Positions 52,009-59,425 of a stretch of DNA of 64,000 nucleotides are shown here, piece after piece. Source of the DNA: Microbispora siamensis (GTDB lineage Bacteria > Actinomycetota > Actinomycetes > Streptosporangiales > Streptosporangiaceae). Within the stretch, counting starts at the first letter, position 1; each line of letters starts with the position of its first letter. A program made the position numbers and the translations under genes. The notes beneath the pieces were generated by a model. The model worked only from the letters and a program-made list of their open reading frames with translations. It was not told the origin of the DNA and ran no database searches. The DNA lies in the NCBI RefSeq assembly GCF_016863095.1, contig NZ_BOOF01000017.1, positions 175,193-239,192 of the forward strand, in the 5' to 3' direction.

Positions 52009-52622
52009 GGGATGACCCTCGGATCCAGCACGCCGGGCTGCTCGAAGAACACGTGCACCAGCTCCCAGAGGATGTGGTAGGTGGTGACGTGCACCTCCTT
52101 GACCACGCGGGGGTCGGCGGAGCGGGCGATCAGGACATGGTCGACGGCCGGGCTGCGGCCGATCGGGCCGCCGTCGTCGCCGCCGGTCAGCGCCAGCGTG
52201 AGCAGCCCGAGCCGGTGCGCCGTCTCCAGGCCCCTGAGCACGTTCACGCAGCCCCCGTCGGGCGAGATGCCCAGTGCGATGTCCCGCGGCGCGGCGAGAC
52301 GGCGAAGCTGGTGCGCGAAGACCTCCTCCAGGCCCGCCGTCGCGGCGACCCCCGTGATCGTCGCCACGTCGCTCGTGAGCGAGAACGACGGCAGCGCCCG
52401 TTTGCCCACGATCACCGGGTGGACGAACTCCACGGAGATGTGCTGGGCGTCGGTGGCCGCCTCGCCGTTGCCGAAGACGATGAGCCTGCCGCCGCCGTGG
52501 AAGCGCGTCGCCATCGCGTGGCAGGCCCTGGCCACCACGTCGGCCTCGTCGGCCAGGCCGAGCGCCGGCCCCACACGACGGGCGAACACCTCCGGAACAC
52601 GTGCAAGGACCGCCTGGTCCAT
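52005..52622 (-). CDS. SIS-domain protein with degenerate sugar-phosphate motifs
   Basis: This 205-aa paralogue of the intact SIS protein is the first gene of the hydrogenase operon. Its phosphate loops are altered: FGNGEAATDAQH replaces the GNGGS form, and GISPDGGCVNVLRGLE replaces STSGNS. The catalytic Gln is replaced by Lys (VVKEVHVTTYHILWEL), while the His is kept. It may be a non-catalytic partner of the intact SIS protein. The ATG at 52622 is used because GGGGGAAG lies upstream and similarity starts after it. Confidence 0.78.
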   Translation of the reverse strand: MDQAVLARVPEVFARRVGPALGLADEADVVARACHAMATRFHGGGRLIVFGNGEAATDAQHISVEFVHPVIVGKRALPSFSLTSDVATITGVAATAGLEEVFAHQLRRLAAPRDIALGISPDGGCVNVLRGLETAHRLGLLTLALTGGDDGGPIGRSPAVDHVLIARSADPRVVKEVHVTTYHILWELVHVFFEQPGVLDPRVIP

Positions 52623-52750
52623 CGCGGACCACTTCCCCCGGATCGCGTCTTCCCCGCAGGAAATCCCCTGGTTAACGACCGTACGCCGAGCCGTGACGGG
52701 GGGAATCAACAGATGTCGGTGATTTCGTAAAGACCACTAAGTCCGGACAT

Positions 52751-52783
52751 GCCGATGGCCCCGGACGTGTCGGGGCCATCGGC
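52751..52783 (-). terminator. Hairpin terminator after the GlsB-like gene
   Basis: A 13-base perfect stem (GCCGATGGCCCCG and its complement) with a 7-base loop lies just past the stop of the GlsB-like gene at 52796. It precedes the promoter region of the hydrogenase operon, so it insulates that operon from upstream transcription. Confidence 0.82.
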
Positions 52784-52795
52784 GGGGTGAGGGGC

Positions 52796-53068
52796 CTAAC
52801 CGACGCTTCGTCGGTGGTACACCCCCGCGGCCAGGGCGACGCCGATGGCGGCCAGGACGACCTGGATGATCAGCTGGATCCAGCCGAACCCGCCCGACGG
52901 GGCGACTCCCACCGCTCCGGCGATGGCCGTGCCGATGAGAGCGGCGACGATACCGATGATCACGGTCAGCCAGATAGGGATGGCCTGGCGCCCCGGAACG
53001 ACCAGCCGGCCGAGAGCGCCGATGATGAGTCCGATGATTATGGCGGAGATGATGCCGCTGACGGCCAT
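52796..53068 (-). CDS. GlsB/YeaQ/YmgE-family small membrane protein
   Basis: This 90-aa protein has three hydrophobic helices separated by Gly-rich turns: SGIISAIIIGLIIGALGRLV, then IPIWLTVIIGIVAALIGTAI and WIQLIIQVVLAAIGVALAAG. It belongs to the transglycosylase-associated (GlsB) family, linked to acid and general stress. AAGGAGG precedes the ATG. A GTTT, 15 bases, GGGCAG arrangement upstream vaguely resembles a SigB-type promoter. It is a single-gene unit. Confidence 0.88.
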   Translation of the reverse strand: MAVSGIISAIIIGLIIGALGRLVVPGRQAIPIWLTVIIGIVAALIGTAIAGAVGVAPSGGFGWIQLIIQVVLAAIGVALAAGVYHRRSVG

Positions 53069-53126
53069 GCTGCCACCCTCCTTGTGTTCGGCTGCCTCCC
53101 TTCTGCCCAGGCGAAAACGGACAAAA

Positions 53127-53148
53127 CCTGATAAATAGGATGATCAGG
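53127..53148 (-). terminator. Small hairpin at the end of the response regulator gene
   Basis: CCTGAT, a 10-base loop and ATCAGG form a weak 6-base stem that overlaps the response regulator stop codon. It may be a weak terminator before the GlsB-like gene. Confidence 0.3.
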
Positions 53149-53797
53149 CGCTGCCGGTGATGCGGTTCTCCCAGGCCCAGGCGGCGACCTCGACCCGGTT
53201 GCGCAGGCCGAGCTTGGCCTGGATGCCGGCCACGTGGCTCTTGACCGTGCTCAGCGAGATGAACAGTTCTGCCGCGATCTCCTGGTTCGTACGGCCCCGG
53301 GCGACGGCCCGGACGACTTCCAACTCCCGGTTCGAGAGCGGATGGTCCACCCGGCCGGAGTCCGGCAGACGAGCCGTCAGATGGCGCAGCAGTCGCAGGG
53401 TGACCGACGGGGAGACCAGGGCGTCCCCCTGGTGGGCGGCCCGCACGGCCTCCACGAGCAGGGCGGGGCCGCAGTCCTTCAGGACGAAGCCGGTCGCGCC
53501 CGCGCGCAGCGCGCCGTACACGTACTCGTCCAGGTCGAACGTGGTGACCACGACCACCCGCAGCGGGTCGGGCACGCCCGGACCGGCCAGGGCGCGGGTG
53601 ACCTCGATGCCGTCGAGCCGGGGCATGCGCACGTCCACCAGGCACACGTCCGGCCGCAGCCGCCTGGCCGCCTCCACGGCCTCGGCGCCGTCGGCCGCCT
53701 CGGCGACCACCTCGATGTCGGGCTGGTCCTCCAGGATCAGCCGCAGGCCGCCGCGGACCATCGCCTGGTCGTCGGCCACCAGCACTCTGATCGTCAT
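53144..53797 (-). CDS. NarL/LuxR-family response regulator
   Basis: This 217-aa regulator has a receiver domain (1-120) with the acidic pocket in VLVADDQAMVRGG, the phospho-Asp in DVCLVDVRMPRLDG and the Lys in TGFVLKDCGPALL. A C-terminal LuxR helix-turn-helix (about 150-210) has LSNRELEVVRAVARGRTNQE and IAAELFISLSTVKSHVAGIQ. Its start overlaps the histidine kinase stop by 4 bases, so the pair forms one two-component system. The signal is unknown. Confidence 0.92.
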   Translation of the reverse strand: MTIRVLVADDQAMVRGGLRLILEDQPDIEVVAEAADGAEAVEAARRLRPDVCLVDVRMPRLDGIEVTRALAGPGVPDPLRVVVVTTFDLDEYVYGALRAGATGFVLKDCGPALLVEAVRAAHQGDALVSPSVTLRLLRHLTARLPDSGRVDHPLSNRELEVVRAVARGRTNQEIAAELFISLSTVKSHVAGIQAKLGLRNRVEVAAWAWENRITGSA

Positions 53798-54942
53798 CTA
53801 CGGTCACGCCCGGGGACGGGCAGGGTGGCGAGCACCGACCAGCCGGACTCCGAACCTGCCATCGGACGCGGCCCGGCGCGCAGCGTGCCGCCGAGGGCCT
53901 CGACCCGCTCGCGCATCCCGATCAGGCCATATCCGCCACGCTGGTGGTGCCGCGAGGGGGTCCGCGGCGAGTCGTCGGCGACCTCGACGGTGAGCGTGTC
54001 GCGGTCCCGCTCCACGCTGACCGTCACAGAACGGGCGCTCGGGGCATGGCGGGAGACGTTGGTCAGCGACTCCTGGACGACCCGGTAGACCGTGCCGGCC
54101 ACCTCGGGCGGCCAGGTCGCCGTCTCCTCCTCACCCGGCAGCCGCAGGCGCACCGCACGGCCGCCCGCCTCGAAGCGCTCGATCAGCTCGCTCAGCCCCG
54201 CGGGGGTGGCGGCCTGTCCTGCGGGCTCGTCCGGGTCGCGCAGCAGACCGACGACGCGGCGCATCGCCGCCAGCGCGTCGGACCCGGCCGCCTCGATGTC
54301 GGCCAGGGCGTCGCCCGCCTTCTCGGGGCTCTTGCGCGCGACCAGGCGGGCGGCCTGGGCCTGCACCACGATGCCGGTGACGTGATGGGCGACGACGTCG
54401 TGCAACTCGCGGGCGAGCCTCAGCCGTTCCGCCCGGCGCACCCCCTCGGCGACGGCCCGCCTGCGGGCGTCGAGCAGCCGCGGGCACAGCCCGGCCACGA
54501 CGGCGGCGGCCCAGGCCAGGACGTTCATCAGCGTGACCGAGGGTACCCCGGCGGCGAGCGCGTGCGCCGTCAGCAGGCTGCCGGCGGCCACGGCCAGCCC
54601 GCCGGCCGCCACGCCGCAGGCCGTACGGACCGGCAGCGCCCTGACCGCCGTGCCGACCAGCACGGCCAGGCCGAGGGCCATCCCGGGACCGGGCTCGCTG
54701 GGCAGGTCGGCGAACCTGGCGGCCAGGACGGCGGTCGCGGCGACGGCCAGACCGGCCGCGGCCGCCCGTGCCGGGTCGAACCGGCGTGCCAGGGCGATCA
54801 CACACACCACCGCCCCGGCGGCGCAGTCGAACCGCCAGTAGCCGCCGCCCCAGCTGCCGGCGATCCGGGAAGCCCAGAAGGCCAGCACCGCGGCGAACAC
54901 GGCGCCCAGTCCGACGTCGGCCGCCCATCCCCCTACACGCAC
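53794..54942 (-). CDS. NarL-type sensor histidine kinase
   Basis: This kinase is about 382 aa, with a series of hydrophobic helices over the first 170 residues and almost no extracytoplasmic domain, so it probably senses something in the membrane. The HisKA_3 box is LARELHDVVAHHVTGIVVQ; the N-box is YRVVQESLTNVSRHAPSA; the glycine box is GGYGLIGMRERVEALGG. The start is uncertain (GTG 54942 used, with no clear ribosome site). It overlaps the response regulator gene by 4 bases. Confidence 0.9.
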   Translation of the reverse strand: MRVGGWAADVGLGAVFAAVLAFWASRIAGSWGGGYWRFDCAAGAVVCVIALARRFDPARAAAAGLAVAATAVLAARFADLPSEPGPGMALGLAVLVGTAVRALPVRTACGVAAGGLAVAAGSLLTAHALAAGVPSVTLMNVLAWAAAVVAGLCPRLLDARRRAVAEGVRRAERLRLARELHDVVAHHVTGIVVQAQAARLVARKSPEKAGDALADIEAAGSDALAAMRRVVGLLRDPDEPAGQAATPAGLSELIERFEAGGRAVRLRLPGEEETATWPPEVAGTVYRVVQESLTNVSRHAPSARSVTVSVERDRDTLTVEVADDSPRTPSRHHQRGGYGLIGMRERVEALGGTLRAGPRPMAGSESGWSVLATLPVPGRDRR

Positions 54943-54994
54943 AGCAGCGAGGCTACGAGATCGGCCGCCCGCGCAGAACCGGCCGAAAGTACTG

Positions 54995-56029
54995 TTATCG
55001 GGATGGCGGTGCGGTGCTCTCCCGTACGACGAGGGTGGTCGCGAGCTCGACCCGATGCTGTTCGAGCCGCTCGCCATCCGCCAGGGCCAGGACCATCCGC
55101 GCGGCGGCGGCCCCCATCTGCACGAGCGGCTGCCGTACGGTCGTCATGGGCGGCCCGGCCCATTGGGTGAACGACAGGTCGTCGAACCCGACGACGCTCA
55201 GGTCCTCGGGGATGCGCACCCCGGCCCGCCTGGCGGCCTCGTACACGCCGAGCGCCTGCAGGTCGTTGGCGGTGAAGACGGCGGTCGGGGGATCGGGCAG
55301 GCGCAGCAGCTCGGCCCCGTCCCGCAGGCCGCCCTCCACGTAGAGGGTGCTGACCCGTACGAGCGCGGGGTCCACGGGCACGCCCGCGGCGTCCATCGCG
55401 GCGCGGTAGCCGTCGAGCCGCGCCCGGCAGCACGGCCACTGCGTCGGCCCGCTCAGCATCGCGATGCGGCGGTGGCCGAGGTCGAGCAGGTGGCGGGTCG
55501 CGGCCATCCCGCCGCTCCAGTTGGTGGCGCCGACCGACGGGGTCTGGTGCAGCGGCTCGCCGGTCGGGTCGAGCACGACCAGGGGGATCGAGCGGGTGGC
55601 GAGCTGCGACTGCTGCTGCACGGTGAGCTCGGAGAAGACCGCCACGACGCCGGTGGGGCGGCGGGCGAGCACCTGCTCGGTCCACGCCCTGCCCGGGGTG
55701 AGCCGGCCCTGCATCTCGGTCAGCACCACGGCGAGCTCGCGCTCCCGCGCGACCTGCTCGACACCCTGGATGATCTCCAGCGCCCACAGGCTCTCCAGGG
55801 CGTGGAAGACCAGCTCCAGGATCGCGGCGGGCTCGCTGTCGCGGCGCCGGTAGCCGTGCTCCCGCAGCACCGCCTCCACCCGCTGCCGGGTGGCCAGGGC
55901 GACTCCCGCGTGGCCGTTGAGCACCCGCGACACGGTCGGCGCGGACACTCCCGCCAGGTGGGCGATCTCGGCCACGGTCAGCCTCTGACGCGGAAGCTCC
56001 CCGTCGAGGGCCGGGTCGGTCGAGGTCAC
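54995..56029 (-). CDS. LacI-family transcriptional regulator
   Basis: This 344-aa repressor has an N-terminal helix-turn-helix and hinge (about 15-70, LTVAEIAHLAGVSAPTVSRV) and a periplasmic-binding-like effector domain (about 75-340) with RIPEDLSVVGFDDLSFTQWA. It starts at a GTG at 56029. No sugar genes lie next to it. It is not known whether it binds the palindromes near the mannanase genes 20 kb away; no copy of that palindrome lies near its own start. Confidence 0.9.
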   Translation of the reverse strand: MTSTDPALDGELPRQRLTVAEIAHLAGVSAPTVSRVLNGHAGVALATRQRVEAVLREHGYRRRDSEPAAILELVFHALESLWALEIIQGVEQVARERELAVVLTEMQGRLTPGRAWTEQVLARRPTGVVAVFSELTVQQQSQLATRSIPLVVLDPTGEPLHQTPSVGATNWSGGMAATRHLLDLGHRRIAMLSGPTQWPCCRARLDGYRAAMDAAGVPVDPALVRVSTLYVEGGLRDGAELLRLPDPPTAVFTANDLQALGVYEAARRAGVRIPEDLSVVGFDDLSFTQWAGPPMTTVRQPLVQMGAAAARMVLALADGERLEQHRVELATTLVVRESTAPPSR

Positions 56030-56038
56030 GGCGACAGT

Positions 56039-56260
56039 CTATGGGCCTTCGCTCTCCTCCGGCTGGATCAGGCCGGCCGCGAGTAGCAGTTCGTGGGCGA
56101 GCCGGGCGGCATGCTCGGGCCGGGCCCGCCCGGCCTCCTCCAGCGGTCCGCCCTCCAGGCCGCCCGCCAGCACCCGTACGGCCTCGGCGAGCGAGCGCAC
56201 CTGCCGTTCCGTCGCGTCGAGCCTGGCCTTCAGCTCGTCGATCTCTCCGGGATTGGACAT
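56039..56260 (-). CDS. Small coiled-coil protein
   Basis: This 73-aa acidic protein has a heptad pattern in IDELKARLDATERQVRSLAE, then a Gly turn and a second helix HAARLAHELLLAAGLIQPEE. No family was recognised. It lies 9 bases upstream of the LacI gene on the same strand and is divergent from the phosphoribosyltransferase gene, with a DosR-like box between them. Confidence 0.6.
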   Translation of the reverse strand: MSNPGEIDELKARLDATERQVRSLAEAVRVLAGGLEGGPLEEAGRARPEHAARLAHELLLAAGLIQPEESEGP

Positions 56261-56276
56261 GCTCCAAGTCTTCCCC

Positions 56277-56291
56277 GGGCCCTTCGGCCCT
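56277..56291. promoter_or_regulatory. DosR-like box 1
   Basis: GGGCCCTTCGGCCCT is a near palindrome between the divergent small coiled-coil gene and the phosphoribosyltransferase gene. It differs at only two positions from the box at 56986-57000. The GGGnC...GGnCCC layout recalls DosR/DevR-type sites. Confidence 0.5.
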
Positions 56292-56341
56292 ACCGCGGAC
56301 GGCGGCGGAGGCCGACGGTGAAAGACAGGGGAAGGGCAGGG

Positions 56342-56986
56342 GTGACTGTCGTGTTCGTCGATCGTCGTGACGCCGGCCTGCGCCTGGGCGAGCGGTTGCG
56401 CGGCCTCCCGGGGACGGAGGACGCGGTCGTCCTCGGCCTGCCGCGAGGGGGCGTGCCGGTGGCGTTCCAGGTGGCCAGGGCCCTCGGCGCCCCCCTGGAC
56501 GTGATCGTCGTACGCAAGCTGGGCGTGCCGTACCAGCCGGAGCTGGGCTTCGGCGCCATCGGCGAGGGCGGGGTGCGGGTGGTGAACCCCGACGTCGTAC
56601 GGCTCGCCAACATCACCCGCGCCGAGATGGCCGAGGTGGAGCGGCGCGAGCGGGCCGAGCTGGAGCGTCGCGCCCGCCGCTTCCGGGGCGGCCGCGAGCC
56701 GGTGGACCTGGCCGGCCGTACGGTGATCGTGGTGGACGACGGGATCGCGACGGGCGGGACGGCCCGCGCCGCCTGCCAGGTGGCCCGCGCGCACGGAGCC
56801 TCCCGGGTGGTGCTCGCGGTGCCGGTCGGCGCCCCCGAGACGATCGCGAGCCTGCGCAGGGACGCCGACGAGGTCGTCTGCCTGGACACGCCCGACCACT
56901 TCTACGCGATCGGCGCGTGGTACGACGACTTCACCCAGACGAGCGACGAGGACGTGGTCGATTGTTTGCGGCGCGCCACAGAATAG
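56342..56986 (+). CDS. Phosphoribosyltransferase
   Basis: This 214-aa type I PRTase-fold protein has the PRPP-binding loop VIVVDDGIATGGTARAACQV, an early VLGLPRGGVPVAFQVARALG and VIVVRKLGVPYQPELGFGAI. This subgroup has no fixed substrate; a mycobacterial relative is fused to a hydrolase and belongs to the dormancy regulon. GTG 56342 is used (GTG 56351 is also in frame). It lies just after DosR-like box 1. Confidence 0.85.
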   Translation: MTVVFVDRRDAGLRLGERLRGLPGTEDAVVLGLPRGGVPVAFQVARALGAPLDVIVVRKLGVPYQPELGFGAIGEGGVRVVNPDVVRLANITRAEMAEVERRERAELERRARRFRGGREPVDLAGRTVIVVDDGIATGGTARAACQVARAHGASRVVLAVPVGAPETIASLRRDADEVVCLDTPDHFYAIGAWYDDFTQTSDEDVVDCLRRATE

Positions 56987-57000
56987 GGACCATCGGCCCT
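56986..57000. promoter_or_regulatory. DosR-like box 2
   Basis: GGGACCATCGGCCCT overlaps the stop of the phosphoribosyltransferase gene and lies 62 bases before the DUF2267 start. Thirteen of fifteen positions match the box at 56277-56291. Confidence 0.5.
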
Positions 57001-57062
57001 GGTAGAGGGCGCGGCCGGGTGCGCAGCGTGGGATGGAGCGACTGTCAGCGGAGGAGGACGTG

Positions 57063-57494
57063 ATGTCCACCACCCACCACGTGCACAGCCTTGACCACAC
57101 GATGCAGACGACCAACCGATGGCTGGCCGCCGTCGCGGGGGCCATCGGCACCGAGGACCGGGAGTTCGCCCACCGCGTGCTGCGGACCTGGCTGCACGCC
57201 GTGCGCGACGGCCTCCCGGTGCCCGCCGCGGCGCACCTCGCCGCGCAACTGCCCGACCTGCTGCGCGGGATCTACTACAACGGCTGGGACCCCGCGGCGG
57301 TGCCGATCCGCCGGGACCGCGAGGAGTTCACCGCCCACTTCGCCGCCACCGGCCGCGTCGCCAACGCCGACGTGCCCAAGCTCGCCAAGGCGGTGACCTC
57401 CGTGATGTACGAGGAGCTGACGCCGGGGGTCGTCGACCACGCGCTCGGTCAGCTACCGAGAGAGGTGCGCGACCTGCTGGGTGGGCCCTGTTAG
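57063..57494 (+). CDS. DUF2267 protein
   Basis: This 143-aa soluble helical protein has the DUF2267 pattern: TTNRWLAAVAGAIGTEDREF, AHRVLRTWLHAVRDGLPVPA, AAQLPDLLRGIYYNGWDP and a C-terminal LGQLPREVRDLLGG. The family is common in stress-related clusters of actinobacteria, but its function is unknown. GGAGGAGG precedes the ATG. It is convergent with the DUF1918 gene, 4 bases apart. Confidence 0.85.
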   Translation: MSTTHHVHSLDHTMQTTNRWLAAVAGAIGTEDREFAHRVLRTWLHAVRDGLPVPAAAHLAAQLPDLLRGIYYNGWDPAAVPIRRDREEFTAHFAATGRVANADVPKLAKAVTSVMYEELTPGVVDHALGQLPREVRDLLGGPC

Positions 57495-57498
57495 GTCG

Positions 57499-57723
57499 TC
57501 AGGGGCTCTCCGGGAACCGCTCCCAGTAGTGCTCGACGTAGTGCTCGACGCGGGCGTCGGGCCCGGGGAAGAAGCACAGCGTCTCCCGCTCCTCGTCGAG
57601 CCATCGCACCAGGTAGGGGGGTGAGCCGTCGGTGTGGTAGAGCGCCACCACGATCCCGATGCGGCCCGCCCTGCCCCGGTGGATGCTCTCGACGATCAGG
57701 CGGTCGCCGACCGACGCCTTCAT
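57499..57723 (-). CDS. DUF1918 protein
   Basis: This 74-aa protein with a small SH3-like beta-fold has the family marks VGDRLIVESIHRGRAGRIGI and DGSPPYLVRWLDEERETLCF, followed by FPGPDARVEHY. DUF1918 proteins are abundant in actinobacteria, often under stress control, with unknown activity. AAAGGGGG lies before the ATG. It follows the FBPase gene by 30 bases on the same strand, so the two may be co-transcribed. Confidence 0.9.
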   Translation of the reverse strand: MKASVGDRLIVESIHRGRAGRIGIVVALYHTDGSPPYLVRWLDEERETLCFFPGPDARVEHYVEHYWERFPESP

Positions 57724-57753
57724 CAGCAGGACCCCCTTTCTTCAGCCGCTTCG

Positions 57754-58875
57754 TCAGCCGCCGACCGGGGTCGCGACCTCGGTCGTGATCGGCGTCCAGC
57801 GGTGTGCCAGGCGCTTGGTGAGGGAGGTCATGGTGGTGTACTCCAGGTCCTCCAGCGGCAGCCGGTGCGGCTCGAACGGGCCGTGGCGGCGCAGGTAGTC
57901 CATCACCTCGACGGCCTGCCGCCGGGCTCCGTCGAACGCCGGGTCGTCGAACATGTCGCGCGGGCCGATCAGCTTGCCGTCCTTGATCTGGAAGCCGAGC
58001 GCGACCACCCGCGGCGGGCCGTCGAACCGCGACGGGTGCGCCTGCCCGGTGGCCACCGGCATCAGCGGCGCGTGGTGCGAGCCGCGCATGCACCCCGCCA
58101 CGGAGTAGGCGAAGGCGAACGGCTCCAGGGCCTCGCCCACGGCCGGCAGGCCCGACTGGCAGCGCACGATCATGACGGGATCGTCCTTGCCGACGTACCT
58201 CCCGGCGATCAGCGACAGCCGCTGGGTGCTGGTCGCGGCCGCGGTCATGCCCAGCGTCTTGGACCGGACACCGTGGATCACATAGCGTGCGGGGGCGCCG
58301 ATGTACATCAGCATGTCGTAGAGGTCCGCCGGGCAGTCGAAGACGATGCGCCGGTCCTCGTGCAGGTCGTACACCTCGAACGCGAACCCGGCGTGCATCT
58401 TCTCGTCGATCACCAGTCCGGAGGTGTTGGACGGGTCGGCGAACATCCTGTACAGCGGGAGGTTCCACGCGCCCGGCTCGGTCTTGTCCGCCAGGAAGCA
58501 CAGCACCGGCTCCGAGGGCCGCTCCTCGAACTCCAGTTCGGCGTAACCAGGGCCCATGCCGCGCAGGTTGCCGGAGAAGGCGTCCGACAGCAGGTCCTGG
58601 CCGGCGCCGTACAGGCCGAGTTCCTTGGCGAGGTGGGTGGTCGCTTGGAAGGTGTCCCAGGCGAAGGAGTGGATCAGCCCCGCCTCCTGGCCGTACGTGT
58701 GGGTCATGATGAGCGAGATGTCGTCCCCGCAGCTTTCGACGTGGCCGTCGATGAGGAGCCCGGAGGACTTCGCCCGCTCGATCTCCCGCCGCGCCTCGGC
58801 CATCAGCCGGGGATGGACGGCGGAGTGGCCGACGAACCCCCCTGTGTCGGCCTTGATGACGCTCAGCGTGATCAT
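57754..58875 (-). CDS. fbp: Class V fructose-1,6-bisphosphate aldolase/phosphatase
   Basis: This 373-aa bifunctional gluconeogenic enzyme of the archaeal type both condenses triose phosphates and removes the C1 phosphate. It starts MITLSVIKADTGGFVGHSAV, and has the metal-binding DISLIMTHTYGQE, AGQDLLSDAFSGNLRGMGPG, FLADKTEPGAWNLPLYRMFA and the lysine/tyrosine region LEDLEYTTMTSLTKRL. GGAGG lies upstream of the ATG at 58875. This class is typical of archaea and deep-branching or thermophilic bacteria; in actinomycetes it would be additional to class II FBPase. Confidence 0.9.
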   Translation of the reverse strand: MITLSVIKADTGGFVGHSAVHPRLMAEARREIERAKSSGLLIDGHVESCGDDISLIMTHTYGQEAGLIHSFAWDTFQATTHLAKELGLYGAGQDLLSDAFSGNLRGMGPGYAELEFEERPSEPVLCFLADKTEPGAWNLPLYRMFADPSNTSGLVIDEKMHAGFAFEVYDLHEDRRIVFDCPADLYDMLMYIGAPARYVIHGVRSKTLGMTAAATSTQRLSLIAGRYVGKDDPVMIVRCQSGLPAVGEALEPFAFAYSVAGCMRGSHHAPLMPVATGQAHPSRFDGPPRVVALGFQIKDGKLIGPRDMFDDPAFDGARRQAVEVMDYLRRHGPFEPHRLPLEDLEYTTMTSLTKRLAHRWTPITTEVATPVGG

Positions 58876-58975
58876 GGGGACCACCTCCATCTCCACGTTT
58901 ATTCGGACTTGAGGGGATAAATAGGGCATAAGGTCACAAGCGGGGCGGACTTCCGTACGAGGGGGAGAGCCGGCC

Positions 58976-59425
58976 ATGAAGATCAAAGAAGTCATGTCCA
59001 CGCCGGTGGTCATCGTCCCCCCGATCACGCCGGTGCGGGACGTCGCGCGGCACATGGACTACTCGGGCGTCGGCTGCGTCGTGGTGTCGGAGGGACGGGG
59101 CATCGCCGGCATCGTGACCGACCGTGACCTCGCCATACGCGTGCTCGCCCAGGAGGACAAGGACGGTGACACGCCGGTCGGCCAGGTGATGTCGGAAGAC
59201 CCGGTGGTGGTGCGGGCGGACGACGAGGTCGAGGTGGCCTTCGACACGTTCCGCCGCCACTCCTTCCGCAGGCTCCCGGTGGTGGCTGAAGAGGGGGCCG
59301 CCGAGGGGGCCGTGGTCGGCATACTGACGATCGACGACCTGCTCCTCCAGATGCACCAGCTCACCGCCGACCTGCTCACGCCGGTGGTCAAGGAGATCAG
59401 CGAGCCGCAGCATCAGAGCGACTAG
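58976..59425 (+). CDS. Tandem CBS-domain protein (Hrp1-like)
   Basis: This 149-aa protein consists of two CBS domains: IKEVMSTPVVIVPPITPVRD, then GCVVVSEGRGIAGIVTDRDL and the second unit VGQVMSEDPVVVRADDEVEV. It has the size and layout of mycobacterial hypoxic response protein 1, though some residues differ. CBS pairs bind adenine nucleotides. GGGGGAG precedes the ATG. It is divergent from the FBPase gene and directly abuts the acyltransferase gene (TAG then ATG). Confidence 0.87.
   Translation: MKIKEVMSTPVVIVPPITPVRDVARHMDYSGVGCVVVSEGRGIAGIVTDRDLAIRVLAQEDKDGDTPVGQVMSEDPVVVRADDEVEVAFDTFRRHSFRRLPVVAEEGAAEGAVVGILTIDDLLLQMHQLTADLLTPVVKEISEPQHQSD

Noticed and set aside
54995..56029. The local LacI regulator as controller of the mannan palindromes
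   Set aside because: The sites are more than 20 kb away, and no copy of the palindrome lies near the regulator's own gene. There is no evidence for the link.
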